From an uncultured Oscillospiraceae bacterium (lineage in GTDB: Bacteria; Bacillota; Clostridia; Oscillospirales; Oscillospiraceae), in the NCBI GenBank assembly GCA_934597125.1, contig CAKTQM010000014.1, forward strand, positions 1-41,301: a stretch of 41,301 bases of DNA, in the 5' to 3' direction. The notes beneath the pieces are model-generated. The model ran no database searches, was not told where the DNA came from, and worked only from the letters and a program-made list of their open reading frames with translations. This document shows, in pieces, positions 41,024 through 41,301 of the stretch. The translations under genes were made by a program, and so were the position numbers. How positions within the stretch are numbered: the first letter of the stretch is position 1; each line of letters starts with the position of its first letter.

Positions 41024-41301
41024 TATTCGTCGTCTTCCTCGCCGTCATTCAGGGCGTTGGCCAGGTCGCTGAGATCGAACTCCAGCTTGGTGCCGCAATT
41101 GGGGCACACCACTTCGCCGTCTTCCAGAATGGACTCGTCGAAATAGACCTCTTCCTCGCACTCGGGGCAGGTGGTCATGAAGCACTCTTCATCGTCATCC
41201 TCATCGTCCCACTCGTCCTCATCTTCGTCCTCCAGCTCGTAGAGGGATTCCTCCACTTCGCTCAGGTCGTCGCTGACGGCGTCCAGACCGTCCTCCAGAT
41301 C
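41023..41301 (-). CDS. CD1247-like acidic zinc-ribbon protein, 3' part
   Basis: The open frame continues through the window end, so only the last 92 residues are seen. A very acidic helix (DEDEDEWDDEDDDEE) is followed by a four-cysteine ribbon, CPECEEEVYFDESIL then CPNCGTKLEF, and a second acidic tail. This is the layout of the small clostridial proteins with a CD1247 N-terminal domain; the N-terminal helix would lie beyond the window. A GTG at 41256 is an internal codon rather than a convincing start. Function is unknown; zinc binding is inferred from the cysteines. Confidence 0.75.
   Translation of the reverse strand, partial: DLEDGLDAVSDDLSEVEESLYELEDEDEDEWDDEDDDEECFMTTCPECEEEVYFDESILEDGEVVCPNCGTKLEFDLSDLANALNDGEEDDE

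Overview
The window looks like chromosome of an anaerobic, endospore-forming gut Clostridium of the Oscillospirales (Oscillospiraceae) type. The evidence is: a high-GC Firmicute style with strong GGAGG ribosome binding sites and TTGACA/TATAAT promoters; a T-box in front of leuS; a TPP riboswitch in front of an ECF thiamine S component; a spore-type SpoIID/peptidoglycan-binding protein; a CD1247-like acidic zinc-ribbon protein; and the ygfK-ssnA pair found in gut purine degraders. The assignment rests on recognition, not a search.

Layout. 1-253: tRNA-Asp and tRNA-Thr on the minus strand behind a consensus promoter. 307-6866: a complete phosphate regulon operon, pstS-pstC-pstA-pstB-phoU-response regulator-histidine kinase, preceded by TTxACA repeats that resemble a Pho box and closed by a bidirectional terminator. 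6871-7166: rpsU (minus). 7167-7616: an AT-rich stretch with a promoter and a perfect inverted repeat. 7617-19652: a visibly lower-GC cluster of eleven genes on the plus strand. It holds a Dpp/Opp-type ABC importer (two permeases, two ATPases, later a binding lipoprotein), two tandem NicX/M29-like metalloproteins, a 120-residue unknown protein, an M20 metallohydrolase, a fold-type-I PLP enzyme (aminotransferase or C-S lyase), RidA and a YheO/DauR-like regulator.

19674-21789: a cyclic-nucleotide-binding-domain protein, a small membrane protein and an ornithine-racemase-like enzyme (minus). 21838-23301: a DHHW lipoprotein with cysteine repeats. 23312-24601: an M29 aminopeptidase. 24621-26449: a two-gene, probably sporulation-controlled unit. 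26459-29358: T-box and leuS. 29401-34069: ssnA-ygfK (minus) behind a structured leader with its own intrinsic terminator. 34137-34909: an SGNH hydrolase. 35027-35884: TPP riboswitch and thiT. 35904-38079: cardiolipin synthase and a small membrane protein. 38119-38243: a multi-hairpin repeat element. 38272-39812: pncB. 39864-40885: a membrane-anchored XRE regulator. 41023-41301: the 3' part of a CD1247-like gene running off the window.

The strongest candidate for an undescribed system is the 7617-19522 cluster. It encodes import of a peptide-like compound, hydrolysis by three different metallohydrolase-like proteins, PLP chemistry and clearance of a reactive enamine by RidA, under its own regulator. 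One reading is catabolism of peptide- or acyl-linked cysteine S-conjugates or a related modified amino acid; the substrate is not proven by the sequence. The two importer ATPases carry complementary defects that would place one degenerate and one intact ATP site in the heterodimer. The second candidate is the ssnA leader RNA.
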